Source of the DNA: Hymenobacter sp. BT559
GTDB lineage: Bacteria > Bacteroidota > Bacteroidia > Cytophagales > Hymenobacteraceae
Length of the DNA stretch: 64,000 nucleotides
Reading direction: 5' to 3'
Assembly (NCBI RefSeq): GCF_016427535.1
Contig: NZ_JAELXV010000006.1
Coordinates: forward strand, 310,001-374,000
The notes beneath the pieces were generated by a model. That model worked only from the letters and a program-made list of their open reading frames with translations. It was not told the origin of the DNA and made no database searches. The position numbers and the translations under genes are program-made. Below, piece by piece: positions 9,105-17,752 of this stretch. Within the stretch, counting starts at the first letter, position 1, and the number at the start of each line of letters is the position of its first letter.

Positions 9105-9578
9105 TTAGTCGTTGGAGTGCTCTTTGTCGTTGCTTTCTTCCCAGCTGGCCTCGCGGTGGCCGCCGGCGTAGCGCTCATCATCGCTCGACCAAGCGGCGCG
9201 CTGCTCGTCGGTTTCCTTATTTTGGGCGGCTTTCACTTCGCCGGGCGCCTGGTTTTGCTCTATGTGGCCCTGCTGGTGGTCGGGGCTAGCAGCGTCAGCG
9301 CTGGTGCCATAGTCCTCAGTTACGGGCTGGCCGGGCTTGCGAAACTCGCTGAACTCGTCGGGGTTATCGTTGCTGCCGTCGTTTCTATGCTGAGTAGGCA
9401 CAGCTGGCTCGGTTTCGTTGGCTTTGCCAAAGTTGCCGTAGCGCGGCGTACCAGCTTCGGCTTGGTCAGCGGTAGTATCTACTTGGAGATGGGCCTGCTC
9501 GGCACGACGCTGTTGGTCTTCGGGCAGGTCGTTTTTGTCGTTCAGGTTCGGGCCGTCGAGGCTGGGGAAGGTGCTCAT
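9105..9578 (-). CDS. Hydrophilic, probably disordered protein
   Basis: This 157-residue protein is dominated by Asp, Glu, Gln, Asn, Ser, Gly and Ala, with no predicted hydrophobic core. Short segments such as RYGNFGKANE and DEFSEFRKPGQP are the only ordered-looking parts. It precedes the similar gene at 8727-9092 by 12 bases. I do not recognise a family. Hydrophilin-like or LEA-like protection is one possibility, based on composition only. Confidence 0.7.
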   Translation of the reverse strand: MSTFPSLDGPNLNDKNDLPEDQQRRAEQAHLQVDTTADQAEAGTPRYGNFGKANETEPAVPTQHRNDGSNDNPDEFSEFRKPGQPVTEDYGTSADAASPDHQQGHIEQNQAPGEVKAAQNKETDEQRAAWSSDDERYAGGHREASWEESNDKEHSND

Positions 9579-9719
9579 GATGGGAGGGAAAGAAAAGCTA
9601 GCAGAAAACTATATCGGGCTAGGCCCGTCTTGTGCTTACTCTGGTTTGCCGTTTGTGGTTTCGGCCCCCGCTGGCGCCAGCGACCTACCTAGGGCCCCGG
9701 TCCACTTTCTTTTTTCCTT

Positions 9720-9995
9720 ATGTCTATTCAGCATCACCCCGACGAGCAGGCCTTTATGGCCGGCCCCGCCAGCAACCCCGCCGAGCTAGCGTACTCGCTG
9801 CCCGCCCCCGGCGTCATCGACTTCACCCACACGTTCGTGCCCGAAGAAGCGCGCGGCCAAGGCCAGGCCGAGGAGCTAGCCCGCGCCGGCCTCGCCTATG
9901 CCCGCCAAGAGCACCTCAAGGTGCGCACCAGCTGCGAGTTTATGGAGGCCTTCGTGCAGCGCCATCGGTCAGAATACCAAGATATTCTCGCCTAG
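9720..9995 (+). CDS. Small GNAT-type N-acetyltransferase (YjdJ-like)
   Basis: This 91-residue protein matches the short GCN5-related acetyltransferase family found in YjdJ and Gtn1-type proteins. The acetyl-CoA-binding core is visible as FTHTFVPEEARGQGQAEELA, where EEARGQGQA is the pyrophosphate-binding loop, followed by a helix and the CEFMEAFVQRH segment. The length is normal for this minimal family. The substrate is unknown. It stands alone on the plus strand and its 3' end faces the P450 gene across a long inverted repeat. Confidence 0.85.
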   Translation: MSIQHHPDEQAFMAGPASNPAELAYSLPAPGVIDFTHTFVPEEARGQGQAEELARAGLAYARQEHLKVRTSCEFMEAFVQRHRSEYQDILA

Positions 9996-10000
9996 TCCAG

Positions 10001-10099
10001 AACGGTTGTCATTGCGAGGAGGTACGACGAAGCAAGTGCACCTGCAAAGCCCGTTCTGATACGATGGCTTCATCGCACCTCCTCACAATGATAACCGTT
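10001..10099. repeat. Inverted repeat, palindrome family A, between convergent genes
   Basis: Arms of 33 bases (10001-10033 and 10067-10099) pair with four mismatches, all of them transitions. The outer part reads GTCATTGCGAGGAGG, the signature of the family also seen at 11567, 36713 and 60255. It sits between the convergent GNAT and P450 genes and could act as a two-way terminator. Confidence 0.85.
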
Positions 10100-10118
10100 T
10101 TCTTATCCTCCTACCCTA

Positions 10119-11516
10119 CTAGTACCGTTGCTCGAAGCGCAGCCGCAGCTCGCCAGCCGGCCGCAGCGTTATAAGCGGGTTCAGGCTGGGCGTGGTGGCC
10201 GTGGGCAGCACCCGGTAGCGGCGCAGCGTTTGGATGAGGACCAATTGAAGCTCGGTGAGGGCAAAATGGCTGCCCACGCACAACCTAGGGCCGCCGCCAA
10301 AGGGCAGGTAGCCGTAGGTAGGCAGCGCCGGCTGGGCATCGGGCGCAAAGCGCTCGGGGCGAAAAGCTTCGGCATCGGGCCACAGGCCCGCGTGGTGGTG
10401 CACGCCGTACACGTAAAGCGAGAAAACGCTGCCCTTCGGAATAGCCACGCCCTGAAACTGGTCGTCCTCAGTAGCGACGCGGTCGATTATCCAGGCGGGT
10501 GGGTAGAGGCGCATGGCTTCCTGCACCACTTGCAACGCGTAGGGCAGGCGCGGCAGGTCGGCAAACTCCACTTCTTGGCCAGCAGGCATCTCGCGGTTTA
10601 TTTCTTCCGCCAACCGGTCCTGCACTTCGGGGTGACGGGCCAACAGATAGAAGGCCCAAGCCAGGGCATTGGCCGAGGTTTCGTGGCCTGCCACCAGCAG
10701 GATGTTGAGTTCATCAATCAGCTGGTGCTCGGTCATAGGCTCGCCGGTGTCTTCGTAGCGGGCATCGAGCAGCATTTGCAGTAGGTCGTCGGGCGGGGCC
10801 GCATCGGCCGGAGCGGCTGCCTGGGTAGCGCGATGCCGGCCAATGGCTGCGCGCACCAGCTCGCGCAGGCGCCGGGCTAGGTCGTCGTGCTGCCGGTAGC
10901 GCCCGCGCAGGTGCTGCACGGGCCGCAGGTAGGGCTGCCGGATGGTGGTGACGTAAAACAGCTGAATAGCCGTGAGCCAGTCGCTGAGCTGCATCAGTTC
11001 GGCATCGCTTAGGCTATCGCCAAATACCGACCGCGCCACGATGCGAAACGCCACCCGCGTCATGGCTTCGTGGGCTTCGACCTCCACGGGGCCCTGGGCG
11101 GCACCTAGGGCCGCGAGTTCGGCCACCCACTCGTCGGCCGCGGCCCGCATAAGGCGCGTGAGGCCCGCCAGCCGCTGCCGATGAAAGCCCGGCTGAATGA
11201 GCCGGCGCTGGCGCAGCCAGTCGGCGCCTTCGTTGGTGAGTAGGCCCTTGCCGAGGTAGCGCAGCAGGCCGTGCGTGAGGTCTGACTTGTGGTAGCGGCG
11301 GTGGTTCTTCTGCAGGATGTGCTGCACCAGGGCTGGGTCGCGCGTCACGATAGAAGGCTTCACGCCGCCTAGGTACAGGTGCACGGTGTCGCCATAGGCC
11401 GCCAGCACCTTATTGAGATTGCCCACTGGGTCGCGTGCCATGCGCAACGACTGCCGCAGCGTGAGCCAGCGCGGCACCTGCGGCCAGGTGGAGGAAGTGG
11501 TGGCGGGAGTAAGCAT
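10119..11516 (-). CDS. Cytochrome P450
   Basis: This soluble bacterial P450 has about 465 residues and no membrane anchor. The I-helix oxygen-activation motif AGHETS, the K-helix ExxR (QEAMRLYPPAW) and the heme-ligand loop FGGGPRLCVGSHFAL with its Cys are all present. These predict a functional heme-thiolate monooxygenase. The closest general type is the bacterial CYP102/CYP4-like group with a PPxW segment, which often acts on fatty acids, but the substrate is not determined by sequence. The frame can open at 11573 inside an inverted repeat; the ATG at 11516 is preferred. No ferredoxin or reductase gene is adjacent. Confidence 0.95.
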   Translation of the reverse strand: MLTPATTSSTWPQVPRWLTLRQSLRMARDPVGNLNKVLAAYGDTVHLYLGGVKPSIVTRDPALVQHILQKNHRRYHKSDLTHGLLRYLGKGLLTNEGADWLRQRRLIQPGFHRQRLAGLTRLMRAAADEWVAELAALGAAQGPVEVEAHEAMTRVAFRIVARSVFGDSLSDAELMQLSDWLTAIQLFYVTTIRQPYLRPVQHLRGRYRQHDDLARRLRELVRAAIGRHRATQAAAPADAAPPDDLLQMLLDARYEDTGEPMTEHQLIDELNILLVAGHETSANALAWAFYLLARHPEVQDRLAEEINREMPAGQEVEFADLPRLPYALQVVQEAMRLYPPAWIIDRVATEDDQFQGVAIPKGSVFSLYVYGVHHHAGLWPDAEAFRPERFAPDAQPALPTYGYLPFGGGPRLCVGSHFALTELQLVLIQTLRRYRVLPTATTPSLNPLITLRPAGELRLRFEQRY

Positions 11517-11566
11517 AGTCGTAAGAGCTAATGTTAGGTAGTCGTAAGAACCCGTAGACACTACTG

Positions 11567-11665
11567 TTGTCATTGCGAGCGCAGCGAAGCAATCTTTCCT
11601 TGCGCCGCCTCGCTTACGTCAGCTAAAGTGAAGGAAAGATTGCTTCGCTGCGCTCGCAATGACAA
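11567..11665. repeat. Perfect 35-bp inverted repeat, palindrome family A
   Basis: The arms 11567-11601 and 11631-11665 are perfectly complementary over 35 bases with a 29-base loop. The outer sequence is TTGTCATTGCGAGCGCAGCG. It lies upstream of the P450 start and downstream of the 185-residue gene. It encodes nothing and resembles a MITE-type dispersed palindrome. Confidence 0.9.
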
Positions 11666-11714
11666 GCGTGCTCTGGGTTTTGTGTTGTCAACCTGAACAA
11701 TACATTAGACTCAT

Positions 11715-12272
11715 TTACTCCGGTATTACCAGTTCCCTAGGTAGCTCAAATTTCAATTCGCGGCTTTTGCTGCGGCCGTGCAGTTGGGTCAAAAACCCGT
11801 CGAGCTCTGACTTGTATTCGAGCCACAGGTCTTCGTGCAGGCTCTTTGGGATGAGCTGCGTGAGGCGGGCGGCCAGGCGGGCCGTACCCACAAAAAAGCC
11901 CTGGTACTCACTACTGAACTGCCCGGTGTAATTATCAAAAATCAACCGCAGGATGTACATACTGAGGTCGATTTCGAGCTGCTTGTTTTTGGTGATGCGC
12001 CGGGCGCGAGCCGCTTCCTGCAGCGATAGGCGCAGGGCCTTCACGAGGCTGCGGTTGAGCAGGCGCCCGGTCACGGCCACATTGAAGAGCTCATGAATGC
12101 GGTCAGCGCTGGTGTCGTACACGCTTTCGAGCGTCACGTCGGGCAGCAGCTCGAAGCTGAAGGTATCGTAAAGCTCGGCATCGCGGCGCACGGCGCGCAG
12201 CACCAGCGCCTCCTTCTCCTTGTCGGAAAGGCGACCTAGGGCTTTTTTAAAGTCGGACGAGGGAACTGGCAT
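11715..12272 (-). CDS. Conserved hypothetical protein, 185 residues (paralogue 2)
   Basis: This protein has exactly the same length as the one at 4652-5209 and shares its N-terminal pattern (MP...DF..AL..L..KEKE.L..R.V..DA.L). It is predicted helical, cytoplasmic, with charged C-terminal residues (KSRELKFELPRELVIPE). No domain is recognised. It is monocistronic, with an inverted repeat on its 3' side. The paralogy supports this as a real gene family, but the function is unknown. Confidence 0.75.
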   Translation of the reverse strand: MPVPSSDFKKALGRLSDKEKEALVLRAVRRDAELYDTFSFELLPDVTLESVYDTSADRIHELFNVAVTGRLLNRSLVKALRLSLQEAARARRITKNKQLEIDLSMYILRLIFDNYTGQFSSEYQGFFVGTARLAARLTQLIPKSLHEDLWLEYKSELDGFLTQLHGRSKSRELKFELPRELVIPE

Positions 12273-12389
12273 AAGCCGCGAAGCTAAGCCCGGCGCTGAA
12301 CACCTGGCGCACGGGCTGGTTTATAGAGCAACATCCTGGCAGTACTACTGCCTTGTTTCACACTTCATTAAACAAACATTTTCCTTTCC

Positions 12390-13250
12390 ATGAGCACTTC
12401 CTCGCCCACTTACGCCAAAACCTTCGCCATCGGCGGCGACCTCACCGTCAACCGCCTCGGCTACGGCGCCATGCGCATCACCGGCCCCGGCATTTGGGGC
12501 CCACCCCAAGACCACGACGAGAGCATCCGCGTGCTTAAGCGCGCCGTGGAGCTAGGTATCGACTTCATCGACACTGCCGATAGCTACGGCCCCAACGTGT
12601 CGGAAGAGCTGATTGCCGAGGCGCTGCACCCCTACCCCGCCGGCCTGGTGGTGGCCACCAAGGGCGGCCTGCTGCGCACTGGCCCCAACCAATGGCCCGT
12701 TGATGCCAGCCCCAAGCACCTCGAAGAGGCGCTGCACGGCAGCCTCAAGCGCCTAAAAGTCGAGCAGATTGACCTCTACCAGCTACACCGCATCGACGAC
12801 AAGGTGCCCGCTGAAGACACTTTCCGCTTTTTGCAAAAAGCGCAGCAAGATGGCTTGGTAAAGCACATCGGGCTTTCGGAAGTAGATGTCGACCAGATTA
12901 AAAAGGCGCAAGAATTCTTCCCGGTGGTATCGGTGCAGAACATGTACTCGGTCGATAACCGCAAGTGGGAGCCCGTGCTCGACTACACCCGTGAGCAGAA
13001 CATGGCCTTCATTCCGTGGTATCCCTTGGCCGGCGGCAACGCCGAAGCCCTGAAAGCGCTCGACCAACTTGCGCAGAAGCACGGCGCCACCCCGCAGCAA
13101 ATTGCCTTGAGCTGGCTGCTGCACCACTCGCCCAACATCCTGCTCATCCCCGGCACCTCTAAGGTGAAGCACCTAGAGGAGAACGTAAAAACGGCCGACA
13201 TCGCCCTGTCGGAAGAGGACATGGCCACGCTGGATAAGGTAGGCAAGTAG
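12390..13250 (+). CDS. Aldo/keto reductase
   Basis: This 286-residue TIM-barrel NAD(P)H-dependent oxidoreductase shows the AKR tetrad: Asp61 and Tyr66 in FIDTADSYGP, Lys91 in VATKGG and His133 in LYQLHRID. The C-terminal cofactor-binding segment ILLIPGTSKVKHLEENV is typical. The length is somewhat short but complete. It probably reduces small aldehydes or ketones in the cytoplasm. A second AKR gene follows on the same strand after a GC-rich inverted repeat, and the two belong to different AKR subgroups. Confidence 0.93.
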   Translation: MSTSSPTYAKTFAIGGDLTVNRLGYGAMRITGPGIWGPPQDHDESIRVLKRAVELGIDFIDTADSYGPNVSEELIAEALHPYPAGLVVATKGGLLRTGPNQWPVDASPKHLEEALHGSLKRLKVEQIDLYQLHRIDDKVPAEDTFRFLQKAQQDGLVKHIGLSEVDVDQIKKAQEFFPVVSVQNMYSVDNRKWEPVLDYTREQNMAFIPWYPLAGGNAEALKALDQLAQKHGATPQQIALSWLLHHSPNILLIPGTSKVKHLEENVKTADIALSEEDMATLDKVGK

Positions 13251-13265
13251 CCTTTTGGCTGTGTA

Positions 13266-13372
13266 ACCCCACCCCCGGCCCCTCCCCTCCAGGAGAGGGG
13301 AGCCGACCGTAAGTAACCGCCATTCAGTCATCAGGCTCCCCTCTCCCGGAGGGGAGGGGTCGGGGGTGGGGT
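13266..13372. repeat. GC-rich inverted repeat between the two reductase genes
   Basis: The 39-base arms 13266-13304 and 13334-13372 pair with two mismatches. Each arm consists of C-runs and G-runs (ACCCCACCCCCGGCCCCTCC at the left). It is a different sequence family from the GTCATTGCG palindromes. It probably stops or attenuates transcription between the AKR genes. Confidence 0.85.
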
Positions 13373-13411
13373 CTCACGAGCACCATGCGAAACAATCAAA
13401 ATCAACTTACT

Positions 13412-14437
<1,026 letters not shown>

Positions 14438-14450
14438 CAAGTAGGCCATG

Positions 14451-14512
14451 CGCCTCCCGCCCCAAGCGTCTACTCCAACCCAGGAATAAGCGCTTGGGGC
14501 GGGAGGCGTTTT
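14451..14512 (+). terminator. Rho-independent terminator after the second reductase gene
   Basis: A perfect 18-base stem CGCCTCCCGCCCCAAGCG/CGCTTGGGGCGGGAGGCG (14451-14468 with 14491-14508) is followed by TTTTG. It lies 14 bases past the stop codon. Confidence 0.88.
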
Positions 14513-14593
14513 GATTGGGTACCTAGGAACCGAAACCACAGGTTTAGGGGTTATAATCTGATGCCAATCCTCTATCGGCGGCCTTGGCTGTCG

Positions 14594-14601
14594 TATTTTT
14601 G
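14594..14601 (+). promoter_or_regulatory. -7 promoter box immediately before clpS
   Basis: TATTTTTG matches TAnnTTTG and ends only four bases before the ATG at 14606. If the start site is about seven bases downstream of the box, the transcript would have no usable leader. A matching -33 box is not obvious. Confidence 0.5.
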
Positions 14602-14605
14602 CCTT

Positions 14606-14896
14606 ATGGCTTTTCCCGCTACTCGCCCGCAGATTGATTATGACGAAGACGTACTCACGCTCGAAGAAGAGCAGGAGCTACGCACGCTCATTGTGTACAA
14701 CGACGACGTAAACACCTTCGAGCACGTCATCCAGACGCTTATCGACGTGTGCGAGCACGAGCCCGAGCAAGCCGAGCAGTGCACGCTGCTCATCCATTAC
14801 AAAGGCAAGTGCGCGGTCAAAAACGGTACCTTTGAGGAGCTGGCGCCCCGCTGCTCGGCCATTCACGACCGGGGCATATCGGCAGACATCGTTTGA
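14606..14896 (+). CDS. clpS: ATP-dependent Clp protease adaptor ClpS
   Basis: ClpS delivers N-end-rule substrates to the ClpA/ClpC-ClpP protease in the cytoplasm. The signature LIVYNDDVNTFEHVIQTL is present. The following segment with CTLLIHYKGKCAVKNG covers the Clp-binding and N-degron-binding surface. From ATG 14606 (MAFPATRPQ) the protein has 96 residues, the usual size; the longer frame from 14561 adds a Trp/Tyr-rich stretch without conservation. It precedes recR by 93 bases, separated by an inverted repeat. Confidence 0.95.
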   Translation: MAFPATRPQIDYDEDVLTLEEEQELRTLIVYNDDVNTFEHVIQTLIDVCEHEPEQAEQCTLLIHYKGKCAVKNGTFEELAPRCSAIHDRGISADIV

Positions 14897-14901
14897 TTTT
14901 C

Positions 14902-14980
14902 TGGTGCTTGGTGTTTAGTGCGTGGAGCATGGGTTTTGCCCAGCCCTGCCCAAGCACCACGCACTACGTACCAAGCACCA
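14902..14980. repeat. Inverted repeat between clpS and recR
   Basis: The arms 14902-14925 and 14957-14980 (TGGTGCTTGGT outermost) pair at 21 of 24 positions. A second, shorter GC-rich pairing lies in the loop. It does not share sequence with families A or B. It fills almost the whole clpS-recR gap. Confidence 0.75.
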
Positions 14981-14988
14981 ACCTTTAG

Positions 14989-15603
14989 ATGGATTTTCCT
15001 TCCAAACTGATTGAGAACGCGGTAGTGGAGCTGTCGCGCCTGCCCGGTATTGGCAAAAAAACGGCCCTGCGCTTGGCGCTGCACTTACTTAAGGCTGAAA
15101 CTGATACTACCGCCAACTTAGCTGAGGCGCTGGCCAAGATGCGCTTCGACATCACGTACTGCGGCACCTGCCACTCAATCTCCGATAGCACGGAGTGCAG
15201 CATTTGCGCCAACCAGCTGCGCGACCACAGCACGGTGTGCGTGGTGGCCGACGTGCGCGACGTGATTGCCATCGAAAATACCGGTCAGTACCAAGGCGTC
15301 TACCATGTGCTGGGGGGCGTCATCTCGCCCATCGAGGGCGTAGGGCCGTCCGACCTGCACATCGATTCGCTGGTGACCCGCACCACCGCCGAGGGCTCCG
15401 AGGTCCGCGAGATTATCCTAGCCATTTCGCCCACCATGGAAGGTGACACTACGGCCTTCTACCTGTCGCGCCGCTTGCGCGAGGTCGAGCACTTGAACAT
15501 CAGCACCATTGCCCGCGGTATTCCGATGGGAGGAGAGCTAGAGTACGCCGACGAGATTACGCTGGGCCGCAGCATTGTGGAGCGCCAGCGCCAAGCGCGC
15601 TAG
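14989..15603 (+). CDS. recR: Recombination mediator RecR
   Basis: RecR works with RecO and RecF to load RecA on gapped DNA. The 204-residue protein is the normal length. The helix-hairpin-helix lies at about residues 15-30 (LSRLPGIGKKTALRLAL). A C4 zinc finger is present: Cys58, Cys61, Cys70 and Cys73 (CGTC...CSIC). The Toprim domain follows (VCVVADVRDVIAIENTGQYQ), ending with the GGELEYADEITLGRSI segment. It is flanked by an inverted repeat upstream and a terminator downstream. Confidence 0.97.
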   Translation: MDFPSKLIENAVVELSRLPGIGKKTALRLALHLLKAETDTTANLAEALAKMRFDITYCGTCHSISDSTECSICANQLRDHSTVCVVADVRDVIAIENTGQYQGVYHVLGGVISPIEGVGPSDLHIDSLVTRTTAEGSEVREIILAISPTMEGDTTAFYLSRRLREVEHLNISTIARGIPMGGELEYADEITLGRSIVERQRQAR

Positions 15604-15628
15604 GCTGGCGCTAGCAGCCTTTGGCAAG

Positions 15629-15675
15629 AAGCTACCGGTTGGGCCTACCTAGGAGTTCAACTGGTAGCTTTTTCT
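15629..15675 (+). terminator. Rho-independent terminator of recR
   Basis: A 13-base stem AAGCTACCGGTTG/CAACTGGTAGCTT (15629-15641 with 15658-15670, one wobble pair) is followed by TTTTTCTATTTT. A CCTAGG lies in the loop. Confidence 0.85.
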
Positions 15676-15727
15676 ATTTTCACCTGCCTGCTACCGCAGC
15701 GGCGTCCGGCCATAACTTCGCCGCCCC

Positions 15728-17692
15728 GTGGTGAAGCTCTCCGTTATTATTGTCAACTACAACGTTTGCTACTTTCTGGAGCAGGCGCTGCTATCGGTGC
15801 GCAAGGCGGCGGAGTACCTAGGGCAGCCCGTCGAGGTGTTTGTGGTGGATAACAACTCGGCCGACAGCTCGGTGGCGATGGTGCGGGCCCGCTTCCCGGA
15901 GGTCATTCTTATCGAAAACCGCGACAACCCAGGTTTTTCGAAGGCCAACAACCAAGCCCTGCGCCAGGCCTCGGGCCAGTACCAATTGCTGCTCAACCCC
16001 GATACGCTGGTAGAGGAAGACGCCTTTTGGCGGTGCTGCGCCTTTCTAGACGAGCACCCTACTTGCGGTGGCGTAGGCGTGCAGATGCTTGACGGCCAGG
16101 GACGTTTTCTCCCCGAAAGCAAGCGCGGGCTGCCCACGCCTAGGGTCGCCTTTTACAAGATATTCGGGCTGGCGTGGCTGTTTCCGCGGTCGCGCACGTT
16201 TGGGCGCTACCACCTTGGGTTTCTCGACCCCAACCAGCCGCACCAGGTGGCGGTGCTCAGTGGCGCCTACATGCTGCTGCGCAAGGCCGCCCTCGACCAG
16301 GTGGGCCTGCTCGACGAAGACTATTTTATGTACGGCGAGGACATCGACCTCTCGTATCGCCTCACGCAGGGCGGTTGGCAAAATTGGTACTTCCCGGCGG
16401 CGCGCATTATTCATTACAAGGGCGAAAGCACCAAGCGCACGAGCGTCAACTACGTGTTCGTGTTTTACCGGGCCATGGCCATTTTTGCCCAGAAGCACTT
16501 TGCACCGGGCCGGGCTGGGCTGTTTACTAGGCTGATAAACCTGGCCATCTGGCTGCGAGCTAGTGCGGCCGTGAGCCAGCGCCTCGCCACGCGGGCCGCC
16601 CCCGTGCTACTCGATGCGGGCTTGCTCTACGCGGGCATGGCGGCTCTAAAAGGGTACTGGGAAGCCACTTTCAAGTACGAGCCCACCCCCTTCCCACCGC
16701 AGTACATGCTAGTGGCCGTGCCGGCTTACGTGGTGGTGTGGCTGGCGGCTACCTGGCTTAGCGGCGGCTACGACCGCAGCATGCGGGCCGGGCGCGTGGT
16801 GCGGGGCATTGTGGTGGGCACGGTGCTGATTTCGGCCCTGTCTAATTTTCTGGATAGCTGGCGCTTTTCGAAGGCCCTTATTCTCCTAGGTGGTGCCTGG
16901 GCGGTGGTGGCTTTGGTGGGCCGGCGGCTGCTGGGCCACTGGCTGCGCCACGGCCACCTGCGCCTCAGCGAGCCACGCACCAAGACGCTGGCCATCGTGG
17001 GCTCGGCGGTCGAAAGCCAGCGTGTGCGCCGGCTACTGGCCGCCGCCCGGGTGCCGGCCAGCGTGGTTGGTTACATAGTCCCGGTGGGTGCTGGCCCCGC
17101 CGCGCCTACCTACGACTACCTCGGCGACCTAGGCCAACTGCCTGCACTGGTGCGCCTCTATGACCTCAACGAGCTCGTTTTTTGCGGCAAAGACCTGCTC
17201 ACCAGTCAGATTATTGACCTAATGCAGCACTTGCCCATCCGCCCCGAGGTGGCTTACAAGATTCTGCCCGAAGACAGCCAATACATTATCGGCAGCAGCC
17301 GCAAAAACGCGCCCGGCGACTACTACGCCCTGGCCCCGCCGCTACGGCTCTACCAACCCGCGCAGCGCCGCAGTAAGCGGCGCCTCGACCTAGTAGCCAG
17401 CCTAGGGCTGCTGCTGGCAGCGCCGCTGTTGGTGTGGGTACAGCGGCGGCCCGCGGGACTGCTGCCCCACATCTGGCAGGTGCTAGTAGGGCGGCGCAGT
17501 TGGGTAGGGCTGCGCTATACCCCCGGCGCGGCGGGCCAGGCCATTCTTTCGCCCGCCGATACGGCCGATGCCCCAGCCAAGCTCTCCGTAGCGGCGCGCC
17601 AGCGACTGGAGTTTCTGTATGCCAAAGACTATGAGCCTGAAAGCGACCTGCGGGTACTGTGGCGCGGCTGGCGCCAATTGGGCGGGGTATAA
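15728..17692 (+). CDS. Glycosyltransferase family 2 fused to a glycosylphosphotransferase-like half
   Basis: The first 270 residues or so are a GT2 enzyme: LSVIIVNYNVCYFLEQAL, VFVVDNNSADSS, LLLNPDTLVEED and a late MYGEDIDLSYRL, as in WbbL-type rhamnosyltransferases. About four transmembrane helices follow. A Rossmann-like CoA-binding_3 region (TLAIVGSAVESQRVRRLL ... LVFCGKDLLTSQIIDLM) comes next. The end (KRRLDLVASLGLLLAAPLLV and WQVLVGRRSWVGLRY) recalls polyprenyl glycosylphosphotransferases, but the KFRTM-type catalytic segment is missing. The protein probably acts in surface polysaccharide synthesis at the inner membrane. It starts at GTG 15728 or 15731; TAACTTCG at 15713-15720 is a one-mismatch -7 box. 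Confidence 0.88.
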   Translation: MVKLSVIIVNYNVCYFLEQALLSVRKAAEYLGQPVEVFVVDNNSADSSVAMVRARFPEVILIENRDNPGFSKANNQALRQASGQYQLLLNPDTLVEEDAFWRCCAFLDEHPTCGGVGVQMLDGQGRFLPESKRGLPTPRVAFYKIFGLAWLFPRSRTFGRYHLGFLDPNQPHQVAVLSGAYMLLRKAALDQVGLLDEDYFMYGEDIDLSYRLTQGGWQNWYFPAARIIHYKGESTKRTSVNYVFVFYRAMAIFAQKHFAPGRAGLFTRLINLAIWLRASAAVSQRLATRAAPVLLDAGLLYAGMAALKGYWEATFKYEPTPFPPQYMLVAVPAYVVVWLAATWLSGGYDRSMRAGRVVRGIVVGTVLISALSNFLDSWRFSKALILLGGAWAVVALVGRRLLGHWLRHGHLRLSEPRTKTLAIVGSAVESQRVRRLLAAARVPASVVGYIVPVGAGPAAPTYDYLGDLGQLPALVRLYDLNELVFCGKDLLTSQIIDLMQHLPIRPEVAYKILPEDSQYIIGSSRKNAPGDYYALAPPLRLYQPAQRRSKRRLDLVASLGLLLAAPLLVWVQRRPAGLLPHIWQVLVGRRSWVGLRYTPGAAGQAILSPADTADAPAKLSVAARQRLEFLYAKDYEPESDLRVLWRGWRQLGGV

Positions 17693-17752
17693 GTCAGCGT
17701 TAAAGGTTTATGCGTAAACCTTCTATTACTGGTTTTTAACTCTTACCCCCAG

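Noticed and set aside
9117..9692. 191-codon plus-strand open frame opposite the disordered protein gene
   Set aside because: It is the antisense of the acidic protein's codons, with hydrophobic low-complexity output and no recognisable domain. The minus-strand gene has the better composition and operon context.
11517..11573. Longer P450 start at 11573
   Set aside because: Its first codons fall in the perfect inverted repeat, so the ATG at 11516 is more likely.
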